A stretch of DNA of 64,000 nucleotides from Palsa-506 sp963836355 (GTDB taxonomy: Bacteria > Actinomycetota > Actinomycetes > Streptosporangiales > Streptosporangiaceae). The position numbers and the translations under genes were made by a program. Location: contig CAWIJO010000014.1 of NCBI GenBank assembly GCA_963836355.1, positions 186,001-250,000 on the forward strand, in the 5' to 3' direction. Within the stretch, counting starts at the first letter, position 1. Each line of letters opens with the position of its first letter. This document shows, one piece after another, positions 8,777 to 17,186 of this stretch. The notes below the pieces were generated by a model. That model did not search any database and was not told the origin of the DNA. It saw only the letters and a program-made list of their open reading frames with translations.

Positions 8777-10807
8777 TCAGGTCCAGAGTGAATCGAGGGC
8801 CGCGTCGACGGTCGCGGCGAGCGCGGCGACTCGCGGCATCACGGGCACGGCAGGCGCTGCATCGGTGACCTCGCACTGGGCGAGTGCCGCGGCGTCCAGG
8901 AACCGCGTCAGCGGCGCGTAACTATGCCGGTCGTCTCTGGCCATCCGGTGGTGATGCAGCCGTAGCGGCGCATACAGGTACAGCTGGTCGCGGGCCCGGG
9001 TAACCGCTACGTAGAACAGCCGCCGCTCCTCGGCCAGCCCGGCCGGCGTGCCGAGCGCCATGTCGCTCGGCACCGCTCCGTCCACCAGTTGCGGCAGGTG
9101 CACAACCGGCCACTCAAGCCCCTTGGCGGAATGCACAGTGGAGATGACCAGGTAGTCGTCATCGAGCCGCGGTGGGCCGGCCAGGTCACCGGCGGACGCG
9201 GGCGGGTCGAGCGCGATCTCGACCAGCGCCTCGTGCAGCGACGGCCTGGTAGCCGCAGCGTCAGCCAGCCGCTCCAGGTCGGCGATGCGCGCCGGGGCAT
9301 CGCGATAGCGGGCCCGGACCGGATCGAGGATGGCCGCGAGCACGGCGCCGGCCCGGTCCGCGGTCCGCTCCAGCTCCGCGGCCGCGGCCAGCCCGGCGAT
9401 CGTCGCTGCCACCGCCGGCCTGGATCGCTGCGGCATCGCCGCCAGGGCCTCGGGCCAGCGGCGCAGCGGCGCCGGTTCCGCCAGCCGGAGGCCGTCGATC
9501 ATGCGTCGCGCATGCACCGGCCCGATGCCCTCATGCAGGCGGAGCAGCCGGAACCAGGCGAGGTCGTCGGCCGGGTTGGCCACTACCCGGGCCGCCGCCA
9601 GGAAGTCCTTGACGTGCGCTGCCTCGGTAAATTTCAGCCCGCCGTACTTCACGAAGGGGATGCCGCGGGCCGACAGCTCGATTTCCAGCACATCGCTGTG
9701 GTGCGCGGCCCGGACGAGCACCGCCTGCTGGCGCAGGTCAAGTCCCGACTCGTGCGCGGCCAGCACCCGGGAGCAGATTTCGCGTGCCTGGGTTGCCTCG
9801 TCATGGCAGCGCACCAGCAGTGGGGCCGGCCCGTCGCCACGGTCCGCGGTGAGTGCCAGCTCAAGGCCGTCGGACTGCGGCCGGACCACGTTCGCCAGCC
9901 GCAGCACCGTCGCCTTGGAGCGATAATTCCTGGTCAGCCGGATCACGTCGAGATCGGCGTAGGTACCGGCCAGGGCACGCAGGTGCGCCGGGTCGGCGCC
10001 GCGGAACCCGTATACCGCCTGGGCGTCGTCGCCGACGCAGGTCAGGCCGCGCCCGTCCGGCGCGAGCAGCCGCACGATGTCCGCCTGCACCGCGTTGACA
10101 TCCTGGTACTCGTCCACCAGGACCGCGTCGAACAGGCCGCGGAGGGCTGGCCCCGCCGCCGGATCGGCCAGCGCTGCCTGCCACAGCAGCAGCAGGTCAT
10201 CGAAGTCAACGAGGCCATGGCGGCGCTTGTGCGCCACATAGTCGCGGAACAACCCGGCGAGCTGGGCCGTGAAATCGGCGCACCAGGGGAAGGTGCCTCG
10301 CACTACATCGGCAACCACCGTGTGGGTGTTCACGCAGCGGGTGTAGATGTCCGCGCAGACGGCGGCTCGCGGGGCCCGCCGCCTGGTGGCCACCAGATCA
10401 TGATCTGCGCGCAGCGTGTCCAGCACGTCCGTGACGTCGGCCGGATCGATCACGCTGAACTGCGGCGGCAGAGAGAACGACTCGGCGTGCTCGCGGATGA
10501 TCCGGTGCGCGATGGCATGGAACGTGCCGCCGCAAATCCGCTCGTCTGCCGTCACTGCGGTCGGCGCGACGCGGGCAAGTATGTCATCGGCGGCACGGCG
10601 GGTAAACGTCAGCAGCAGTATCCGGCCGGCTCGCACACCCTGGGACCGCAGCCAGGCAGCCCGGGCAACCAGCGTCCCGGTCTTGCCGGTGCCGGCACCG
10701 GCCAGCACGAGCAACGGGCCGTCCGGGTGCGTCGCGGCGCGGCGCTGCTCGTCGTTCAGTTTTTCGAGCCAGCCGGCCGCTTCGAACATGGACACGAATG
10801 TAGCCAT
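8777..10807 (-). CDS. UvrD/Rep-family ATP-dependent DNA helicase
   Basis: Superfamily 1A helicase of 676 residues, a 3'-5' DNA translocase acting in repair. The motifs are in order: Q-motif region LNDEQRRAATHPDGP, Walker A GAGTGKT, motif Ia TFTRRAADDI, Walker B DEYQDVNAVQ, motif III GDDAQAVYGFRGAD, motif IV TRNYRS, motif V STVHSAKGLEWPVVH and motif VI LFYVAVTRARDQLYLY. ATG 10807 is used; the Met seven codons later is equally possible. It is similar in size to the small UvrD paralogues of actinobacteria, shorter than PcrA. It is monocistronic here. Confidence 0.92.
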   Translation of the reverse strand: MATFVSMFEAAGWLEKLNDEQRRAATHPDGPLLVLAGAGTGKTGTLVARAAWLRSQGVRAGRILLLTFTRRAADDILARVAPTAVTADERICGGTFHAIAHRIIREHAESFSLPPQFSVIDPADVTDVLDTLRADHDLVATRRRAPRAAVCADIYTRCVNTHTVVADVVRGTFPWCADFTAQLAGLFRDYVAHKRRHGLVDFDDLLLLWQAALADPAAGPALRGLFDAVLVDEYQDVNAVQADIVRLLAPDGRGLTCVGDDAQAVYGFRGADPAHLRALAGTYADLDVIRLTRNYRSKATVLRLANVVRPQSDGLELALTADRGDGPAPLLVRCHDEATQAREICSRVLAAHESGLDLRQQAVLVRAAHHSDVLEIELSARGIPFVKYGGLKFTEAAHVKDFLAAARVVANPADDLAWFRLLRLHEGIGPVHARRMIDGLRLAEPAPLRRWPEALAAMPQRSRPAVAATIAGLAAAAELERTADRAGAVLAAILDPVRARYRDAPARIADLERLADAAATRPSLHEALVEIALDPPASAGDLAGPPRLDDDYLVISTVHSAKGLEWPVVHLPQLVDGAVPSDMALGTPAGLAEERRLFYVAVTRARDQLYLYAPLRLHHHRMARDDRHSYAPLTRFLDAAALAQCEVTDAAPAVPVMPRVAALAATVDAALDSLWT

Positions 10808-10955
10808 GCCAGGCGAAGCCGGCCAGTTCCCCCGCCGTAGCCGCGCCGCCGGAGCCGATACCTGTCCCGAATGGGACCCGCCATGGCACCTGCGGGCTGG
10901 TCTCCCGCCCGGAGATCGACGGCTGGGTGCCGCGGCATCCGTGTGCCGCAGTGCC

Positions 10956-10994
10956 CGCTCAGTCCTGTCCGCTCAGTCCTGTCCGCTCAGTCCT
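10956..10994. repeat. 14-bp tandem repeat, 2.7 copies
   Basis: CGCTCAGTCCTGTC recurs with period 14 and runs into the 3' end of the sigma-factor gene, so the last codons (LED, stop) come from the repeat edge. Confidence 0.85.
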
Positions 10995-11991
10995 CGAGGC
11001 GCGGCGGCAGCCCGAAGGCGGCGAAGATCTCGGGGTACAGGAAGTTGTGGATCGCGGTGACCCGGCCGGCCGCTGTCTCGATTACCTGCAGCGCGAACGG
11101 CTCATGCAGGCCGGGGCCGGCCGGACGATAGCTGCCGAATGCCGCGCACCCGTTGGCTGTGGTAGCCAACAGCCGGGAGCCGCGGCAGCCGAGGCCCTGG
11201 CCAAGGAGCCAGTTGGCCACCTCGGCCGGGCCGCGCAGCCACATCGGGTGCGGCGGCATGGAGAACGTGGCGTCCTCGTGCAGCAGGGACACGAAGGCGG
11301 AGATGTCGTAGCGCTCGAACGCGTCCACGTAGCGGGCCAGCAGTTCCCGCTGCCCCGCGTCCAGGGCGTCCCGCTCGCCGTCTTCGATGCTGACGCCCGC
11401 CGTGCTGAGCGTCGCCCGGGCGCGCTGCAGCGCGCTGTTGACCGAGACGACCGTCGTGTCGAGCAACTCGGCCACCTCGCTGGCCTGCCAGCGCAGCACC
11501 TCGCGCAGGATCAGGATCGCCCGCTGGCGGGGCGGCAGGTGCTGCAGCGCCGCCACGAAGGCAAGCCGGATCGAGTCGCGGTATGCCGCCACCTCACCCG
11601 GGTCCCCGGCGCTAGGCCCGGCCGCCGCGTCGGGAATCGGCAGGATCCAGGCAGTCTCCGGCAGCGCATCGGGTATCACCGCTGCCGCCGTCGACGACGG
11701 TCCCAGGTCCATCGGCCTGGCCCGGCGCTGCGGCCCGTGAATCATGTCGAGGCACGCGTTGGTCGCGATGCGGTAGAGCCACGACCGCAGGGACGCCCGG
11801 CCCTCGAAGCTTCCGATGGCCCGCCAGGCCCGCACCATCGTCTCCTGCACGGCGTCCTCGGCCTCGAATCCAGAGCCGAGCATCCGGTAGCAGTAGCCGG
11901 TGAGCTCCCGGCGGTACGTCTCAAGCTCGTACTCGAGGTCGACCGTCTGGGGACCGGCATCGGTGGCATCTCGATAAGTAGTCACTGGCAT
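10987..11991 (-). CDS. ECF sigma factor with C-terminal SnoaL-like domain (SigG/SigJ type)
   Basis: Group 4 sigma-70 factor of about 334 residues. Region 2 (YRRELTGYCYRMLGSGFEAE then DAVQETMVRAWRA, SLRSWLYRIATNACLDM) is followed by region 4 (ALQHLPPRQRAILILREVLR, LLDTTVVSVNSALQRAR). The last 120 residues are an NTF2/SnoaL-like domain (LARYVDAFERYDISAFVSLL, then HEDATFSM), the hallmark of ECF subfamilies that carry their regulator as a fused C-terminal domain. ATG 11991 has AAGGTGG just upstream; ATG 12045 is the longer option. No anti-sigma gene is adjacent, in keeping with such ECFs. Confidence 0.88.
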   Translation of the reverse strand: MPVTTYRDATDAGPQTVDLEYELETYRRELTGYCYRMLGSGFEAEDAVQETMVRAWRAIGSFEGRASLRSWLYRIATNACLDMIHGPQRRARPMDLGPSSTAAAVIPDALPETAWILPIPDAAAGPSAGDPGEVAAYRDSIRLAFVAALQHLPPRQRAILILREVLRWQASEVAELLDTTVVSVNSALQRARATLSTAGVSIEDGERDALDAGQRELLARYVDAFERYDISAFVSLLHEDATFSMPPHPMWLRGPAEVANWLLGQGLGCRGSRLLATTANGCAAFGSYRPAGPGLHEPFALQVIETAAGRVTAIHNFLYPEIFAAFGLPPRLED

Positions 11992-12099
11992 CCACCTTAC
12001 TGGGCTGGTCGGACAATCGGGTTTGAGCGATTGGCCGCGCATCATTGCTCCTCAGCTGGCTGAGCCATTCGCAGCTACCACGGGCGGCGGGCAGCAAAC

Positions 12100-13008
12100 C
12101 TAGGTCTGGGTCGGGTCGATGAACACATGCGGCTGGATGGACATCCGGTCGCGAAGCCGCTGGTCGATGTCCCCGGAGATGTCCTCGGCCCGGTCGGCGC
12201 TGATGTCATCGCTGAAGGCCACCCGGGCAGCGACTATTACGCTCTCCGGCCCCAGGTGCATCGTGCGCAGCTCGACGACACCGTCAATGCCGGGCGTGGA
12301 CCGGATCTCTGCCGCGATCATCCGCTGCTCGTCCGGGTCAATCGCCTGGCCGATCAGGCCGTTCCTGCTTTCCTTGCCGAGCCGGTAGGCCACCGCGATG
12401 AGCAGCAGCCCGATGGCTATCGATGCGCCGCCGTCCCAGACGGCCGAGCCGGTGATGGCCTCAAGGCCGAGGCCAGCCGCGGCCAGCACCAGCCCGGCCA
12501 GGGCCGCGGCGTCCTCGAACAGCGCAGCCTTGACCGTCGTGTCGGGACTGCGGCGGATGTGATCGAACAACTGCCGCCGCTGCTGCCTGGCCTCCCCGCT
12601 CAGCTGGTGCGTCGCCCGAGTCAGTGACGTTCCCTCGGCCACGAAGGAAACGGCCAGCACGATATAGGAGATCACGATGCTGCCAGATTGCTCACCCCTG
12701 GTGATCGCGAGCACGCCATCGAAGATCGAGAAACCGGCCCCGGCGACGAAGATGCCGACAGCGGCGAGCAGCGACCAGAAGTAACGTTCCTGGCCGTAGC
12801 CGAACGGATGCTCCGCATCGGGCGGGCGCGAGCCGGTCCTAAGCGAGGCCAGCAGGAAGACCTGGTTCACCGTGTCGGCGACCGAGTGGGCCGATTCGGC
12901 CAGCATCGCGCTGGATCCGCTGATCAGCCCGGCGGCCAGCTTAGCCAGGGCGATAACCAGGTTGGCCAGGCCAGCGGTCAGCACCGTGCGCAGGGTGGAC
13001 TTGTTCAC
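12100..13008 (-). CDS. Cation diffusion facilitator family transporter
   Basis: Inner-membrane divalent-metal (Zn/Fe/Co type)/proton antiporter of 302 residues. Membrane segments start at once (VLTAGLANLVIALAKLAAGL), the metal-site pattern is SAMLAESAHSVADTVNQ (D-x3-D variant), HPFGYGQERYFWSLLAAVGI is the TM3 region, and a cytoplasmic C-terminal domain (IDGVVELRTMHLGPESVIVA) follows. The insert LSGEARQQRRQLFDHIRRSP lies between TM4 and TM5. Start GTG 13008. It sits downstream of no obvious metal regulator. Confidence 0.9.
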   Translation of the reverse strand: MNKSTLRTVLTAGLANLVIALAKLAAGLISGSSAMLAESAHSVADTVNQVFLLASLRTGSRPPDAEHPFGYGQERYFWSLLAAVGIFVAGAGFSIFDGVLAITRGEQSGSIVISYIVLAVSFVAEGTSLTRATHQLSGEARQQRRQLFDHIRRSPDTTVKAALFEDAAALAGLVLAAAGLGLEAITGSAVWDGGASIAIGLLLIAVAYRLGKESRNGLIGQAIDPDEQRMIAAEIRSTPGIDGVVELRTMHLGPESVIVAARVAFSDDISADRAEDISGDIDQRLRDRMSIQPHVFIDPTQT

Positions 13009-13136
13009 GGCCGCGTCCTGCCCGCTCGCATCCAGCGGGGCGGCTGAGCAGAAGAATGCACAGCAGACAGGTTGACCCAGAACCGCATCGCAAACATCCG
13101 GCCGGGTTTGCCAGCTGGCACCGGCGTGGGCCAGGG

Positions 13137-13264
13137 CCGGCCAGGCTGGCGCTACCGGGCTTCCCCGGCCGGCCAGGCTGGCGCTACCGGGCTTCCCCGG
13201 CCGGCCAGGCTGGCGCTACCGGGCTTCCCCGGCCGGCCAGGCTGGCGCTACCGGGCTTCCCCGG
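13137..13264. repeat. 32-bp tandem repeat, 4 copies
   Basis: A 32-bp unit beginning GGCCGGCCAGGCTGGCGCTA recurs without spacers; its CCAGGCTGG core starts at 13141, 13173, 13205 and 13237. Copies are essentially identical. The last overlaps the stop region of the lipid kinase gene and sets its C-terminal residues. Confidence 0.93.
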
Positions 13265-14165
13265 CCGACCCGGCGCCACCTGGCGTCCCGGCCGGCCCGC
13301 GCAGCAACAGCTGGCCTTTCTGCACGGTGATCACCAGCTGCCGGGTTCGGCCGACGACATCGCCGTCGAGTTCCCATGGCTGCGGGCGGTCGAGGTCGAT
13401 GCGCAGTTCGCGGAAGGTGACGCGGGTCACCCGCTGCGTCGCGCCCCGCCGGAGCAGGACGTGCGCGGCGAGCGCCAGCCAGGTGGCCCAGCCCCGCGCG
13501 GTCAGCACCACGGCATCCAGCAGCCCGTCGTCTGGCACCGCATCGGGCAGCAGCGGTATGCCGCCCTGCAGCCAGCCGACATTGCCGGCGATGACGCCGC
13601 TGGCCCGGCGCCGCAGCAGCGGCCCGCCGTCGGCCCGCAGCCGCACCCGCATCGGCCGGTCGCGCAGGTGCTGCAGTGCGGATATGGCGTAGGCAGCCCA
13701 GCCGAGCCGCTTCTTGAGCTGCTCGCTGGCACCGGCCAGCATCTTCGCGTCCAGGCCGACGCCCGCCATGACCACGAACGGCCTGCCGTTGGCGTTGCCG
13801 ACATCGAGCCGCCGGTCCGCGCCGGTGAGCGCGACCTCGAGCGCCTCGTCGCGGTCGAGCGGGAACTCGAGGTTGCGGGCCAGCAGGTTGCCGGTTCCGA
13901 TCGGCAGGATCGCGAGCGGAATCCCGCTGCCGGCCAGCCCTTCCGCGCAGGCGGTGACAGTGCCGTCGCCGCCGCAGGCGAGCAGCAGGTCAACCTGCTC
14001 CCGCACGGCTGTTCCGGCCATCCCCTGGCCCGGATCAGCTGCTGTGGTGTCAAGCCACAGGGGCTCGCTCCAGCCATGCTCGGACATCGCCCCGCGGACC
14101 GCGGTCCTGAATTCCTCCGGGTCGCCGCATTTAGTGGGATTAGCCACAACTGCCGCGCGGTTCAT
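13248..14165 (-). CDS. Diacylglycerol kinase catalytic-domain lipid kinase
   Basis: DAGK/YegS-type lipid kinase of 305 residues. The nucleotide-binding GGDGT motif is present (LLACGGDGTVTACAEGLAGS), as is LAILPIGTGNLLARNL, with a first strand AAVVANPTK. The C-terminal beta-sandwich contains VVMAGVGLDAKM and DDGLLDAVVL. The likely substrate is diacylglycerol or a related lipid at the inner membrane face. ATG 14165 is chosen at the start of homology; the frame is open further back to 14345 but without conservation. Its 3' end runs into the 32-bp repeat array, giving a Gly/Ala-rich tail. Confidence 0.88.
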   Translation of the reverse strand: MNRAAVVANPTKCGDPEEFRTAVRGAMSEHGWSEPLWLDTTAADPGQGMAGTAVREQVDLLLACGGDGTVTACAEGLAGSGIPLAILPIGTGNLLARNLEFPLDRDEALEVALTGADRRLDVGNANGRPFVVMAGVGLDAKMLAGASEQLKKRLGWAAYAISALQHLRDRPMRVRLRADGGPLLRRRASGVIAGNVGWLQGGIPLLPDAVPDDGLLDAVVLTARGWATWLALAAHVLLRRGATQRVTRVTFRELRIDLDRPQPWELDGDVVGRTRQLVITVQKGQLLLRGPAGTPGGAGSAGEAR

Positions 14166-14371
14166 CGGCACCCGGCTGACAGCATGCCGGGAGCATACCG
14201 GCCGCATGACGCTATCCGGCGGCCGCCGGGGACGAGCGCCGACGCTAGGGCAGCTGCCTGGCTTGCCGCGTTTTATATACGATCTTGTGTTTCCATGCCC
14301 ATAACGGGTACCACGCTGGCGGGCCGGCCGTGCCGGGCCCGGCACGCCCTTCTCTCCTGGAGCATCGCACC

Positions 14372-17128
14372 ATGCCCGCCACGCCGAGGCAGCGCCGCCA
14401 GCGGGCGGCGACCTACCGTGTCCAGCTGCACGCCGGCTTCACCTTCGACGATGCCGCGGCCATCGTCGGGTATCTCGCCGACCTCGGCATTAGCCACCTG
14501 TACTGCTCGCCGTACCTGCAGGCCGCGCCGGGCAGCATGCACGGATACGACGTGGTCGATCACAGCCGGCTGAACGCAGAGCTCGGCGGCGGCGCGGCGC
14601 ACGGCCGGCTGACCAGGCAGCTGGCCGAAGCGGGCCTCGGCCAGGTGCTCGACATCGTGCCCAACCACATGGCACTCGCCGGGCGGGCCAACGCCTGGTG
14701 GTGGGACGTGCTGGAGAACGGCCCGTCGAGCACCTATGCCCGCTTTTTCGACATCGACTGGGATCCGCCGGAGTCCAAGCTGACCGCCACCGTCTTGATG
14801 CCGGTTCTCGGCGGCCAGTACGGCCGGGTGCTGGAGGCTGGCCAGCTGACGGTAGAGCGCAAGGGCGGATCCTTCACCGTCCGCTATTACGAGCATGAGG
14901 CCCCGTTGTCGCCGCGCACGCTGGACGGCCTGCTGGCCCGGGCGGCGGCGCAGGCCGGCTCCAGCCAGCTGGCTAATCTCGCTGCCGCCTTCGGCCGGCT
15001 GCCGCTGGCCACCCGCACTGACGCCGCCGCGGTGGCCGAGCGGCACCGCGACAAAGAACTGCTGCGTGTCAGGCTGACCGCGCTCTGCGAGGCGCTGCCG
15101 GCCGCGGCCGCGGCGATCGACGCCGAGATCGGGGCATTGAACCGCGACCCGGATGCCCTGGACGAGCTGCTCCGGCAGCAGAACTACCGGCTCGCGTACT
15201 GGCGCACGGCCGCCGAGGAGCTGTCTTACCGGCGGTTCTTCGATATCCAGACGCTGGTCGGCCTGCGCGTGGAGGACGACACCGTCTTCACCCGGACGCA
15301 CCGCCTCATCCTCGGGCTGGTGGCCGACGGGACAGCCGACGGGCTGCGAGTCGACCACGTGGACGGGCTCGCCGATCCCGAGGGCTACCTGGAACGGCTG
15401 CGTGCTGCCACCGGAGGCGCGTACGTGGTAGCTGAGAAGATCCTCGCGGCGGGCGAGGAACTGCCGGAGTCGTGGCCAGCCGCCGGGACGACCGGCTACG
15501 ACTTCCTGAACCAGGTCGGCCGGCTCTTCATCGACCCGGCCAATGAGGCCGCCGTCAAGGCGGCCTACGTGCGCTTCACCGCGGAGGACGTGGCCTACGC
15601 CGAGGTCGTGCGCACGGCCAAGCTGCAGATCATGCACGATGACCTCGCCGCCGAGCTGGAGCGCCTCACCGGCCTGCTCGCCGACGTCTGCGAGGAGCAC
15701 CGGCGGCACCGCGACCACACCCGCCGGGATCTGCGCGACGCGCTGCGCGAGGTGATTGCCGCGTTCGGCGTATACCGGATTTACCCCCGGCCGGCCCGGC
15801 CTGGATCACCCGGGCAGCCCGGGCAGCCCGGGCAGCCGGTAAGTCCGGCCGGCCGGGCACACGTGGCCGCCGCGGTAGCCACAGTCCGCCGCCGCAGGCC
15901 GGACATCGACGACGAACTGATCGGGTTCATCGGCGAGCTGCTGACCGGCGACAGTCGCGGCCCGGCAGAGAGCGAGTTCGCGGTCCGGTTCGGCCAGCTG
16001 AGCGCGCCGGTCATGGCCAAGGGCGTGGAGGACACCGCGTTCTACCGCTACCAGCCGCTGGTCTCGCTCAACGAGGTGGGCGGCGATCCCGGCCTGGCCG
16101 ACCGCTGGCTGGCCGAGGGCGGCATGACCGAGGGCATGTGCGCAGGTGGCGATCCGGTGGCCGCCTTCCACCGGGCGATGGCGCACACGGCGCGGCACTG
16201 GCCGGAGACCATGCTGACCCTGTCCACGCACGACACCAAGCGAAGCGGCGACGTCCGGGCGCGGATCAGCGTGCTCGCCGAGCTGCCCGCGGCATGGGAA
16301 CGTGCCGTCGCCCGCTGGGCGAACCACAACAGGCGGCACAAGCATGGCCGCTGGCCGGACCGGAACGCCGAGTACCTGCTCTACCAGACGCTGGTCGGCG
16401 CGTGGCCGATCGACCCGGCGCGGGCCGGCGCCTTCATGGCCAAGGCGGCCAGGGAGGCCAAGGTGCATACCTCCTGGACCGAGCCGCAGCCGGACTACGA
16501 CGAGGCGCTTGCCGCGTTCGTCGCCGCGGTCCTGGCCGACGCCGGGTTCATTGCCGAACTTGCGGCGTTCCTGGCCGAGCACCGCATCATCAAGGCCGGC
16601 CGGGTCAGCTCGCTGGCGCAGACCGCGCTGCTGCTGACCTGCCCCGGCATTCCCGACCTGTACCAGGGCACCGAGGTGTGGGACCTGTCGCTGGTGGACC
16701 CGGACAACCGTCGGCCGGTCGACTTCACGGCGCGCAGCCGGCTGCTCGCCGCCCTCGACAGCGCGAGCCCTGAAGCAGCGCTTGACCGGGCCGACGAGGG
16801 CGGGCCCAAGCTCTGGCTGATTCACCGCGTGCTGCGGCACCGGCGCCGCCAGCCCGGTGCGTACGGCCAGGCCTCTGCATACCGGCCGCTGCGCGTCGCG
16901 GGGGGCAAGGCGGGGTACGTGGTGGCCTTCGCGCGCACCGGCGGGCTGGCCGTTGTGGTGCCCCGCCAGGTCACCGGCCTGGCGGACGGCTGGGCCGATA
17001 CGGCAGTGGCGATCCCGGACGGCAGCTGGATGGACGTGCTGACCGGCGCCTGGGTCCGCGGCGGCGAGGTTGGCATGGCCGACCTGCTCCGCCGCTTCCC
17101 GGTCGCCGTGCTGGCGAGCGAACGATGA
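14372..17128 (+). CDS. treY: Malto-oligosyltrehalose synthase TreY
   Basis: TreY isomerises the reducing-end alpha-1,4 bond of maltodextrins to alpha-1,1, the first committed step of trehalose synthesis from glycogen. GH13 features: TYRVQLHAGFTFDDAAAIVG, SHLYCSPYLQAAPGSMHGYD, ILDIVPNHMA-type region I (VLDIVPNHMAL), GLRVDHVDGLADP region II with the nucleophile Asp, VVAEKIL region III and TLSTHDTKRSGDVRAR region IV. It has 918 residues, slightly long. A 9-bp repeat near 15808-15836 adds GQPGQPGQP in a loop. Start ATG 14372 has CTGGAG upstream. treZ and glgX follow in the same direction. Confidence 0.95.
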   Translation: MPATPRQRRQRAATYRVQLHAGFTFDDAAAIVGYLADLGISHLYCSPYLQAAPGSMHGYDVVDHSRLNAELGGGAAHGRLTRQLAEAGLGQVLDIVPNHMALAGRANAWWWDVLENGPSSTYARFFDIDWDPPESKLTATVLMPVLGGQYGRVLEAGQLTVERKGGSFTVRYYEHEAPLSPRTLDGLLARAAAQAGSSQLANLAAAFGRLPLATRTDAAAVAERHRDKELLRVRLTALCEALPAAAAAIDAEIGALNRDPDALDELLRQQNYRLAYWRTAAEELSYRRFFDIQTLVGLRVEDDTVFTRTHRLILGLVADGTADGLRVDHVDGLADPEGYLERLRAATGGAYVVAEKILAAGEELPESWPAAGTTGYDFLNQVGRLFIDPANEAAVKAAYVRFTAEDVAYAEVVRTAKLQIMHDDLAAELERLTGLLADVCEEHRRHRDHTRRDLRDALREVIAAFGVYRIYPRPARPGSPGQPGQPGQPVSPAGRAHVAAAVATVRRRRPDIDDELIGFIGELLTGDSRGPAESEFAVRFGQLSAPVMAKGVEDTAFYRYQPLVSLNEVGGDPGLADRWLAEGGMTEGMCAGGDPVAAFHRAMAHTARHWPETMLTLSTHDTKRSGDVRARISVLAELPAAWERAVARWANHNRRHKHGRWPDRNAEYLLYQTLVGAWPIDPARAGAFMAKAAREAKVHTSWTEPQPDYDEALAAFVAAVLADAGFIAELAAFLAEHRIIKAGRVSSLAQTALLLTCPGIPDLYQGTEVWDLSLVDPDNRRPVDFTARSRLLAALDSASPEAALDRADEGGPKLWLIHRVLRHRRRQPGAYGQASAYRPLRVAGGKAGYVVAFARTGGLAVVVPRQVTGLADGWADTAVAIPDGSWMDVLTGAWVRGGEVGMADLLRRFPVAVLASER

Positions 17129-17186
17129 CCGCCGGGGACGCCGGCGCCGGGACCGCCGCGGACGGCGGCCGGCCCGGGGAGGTTTG

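Noticed and set aside
9089..10840. A 583-codon plus-strand frame opposite the helicase
   Set aside because: Shadow of the UvrD-type gene, which has all helicase motifs; the plus-strand product has none.
13137..13264. Possible CRISPR array (32-bp repeats)
   Set aside because: The units are contiguous with no spacers and there are no cas genes, so it is a tandem repeat.
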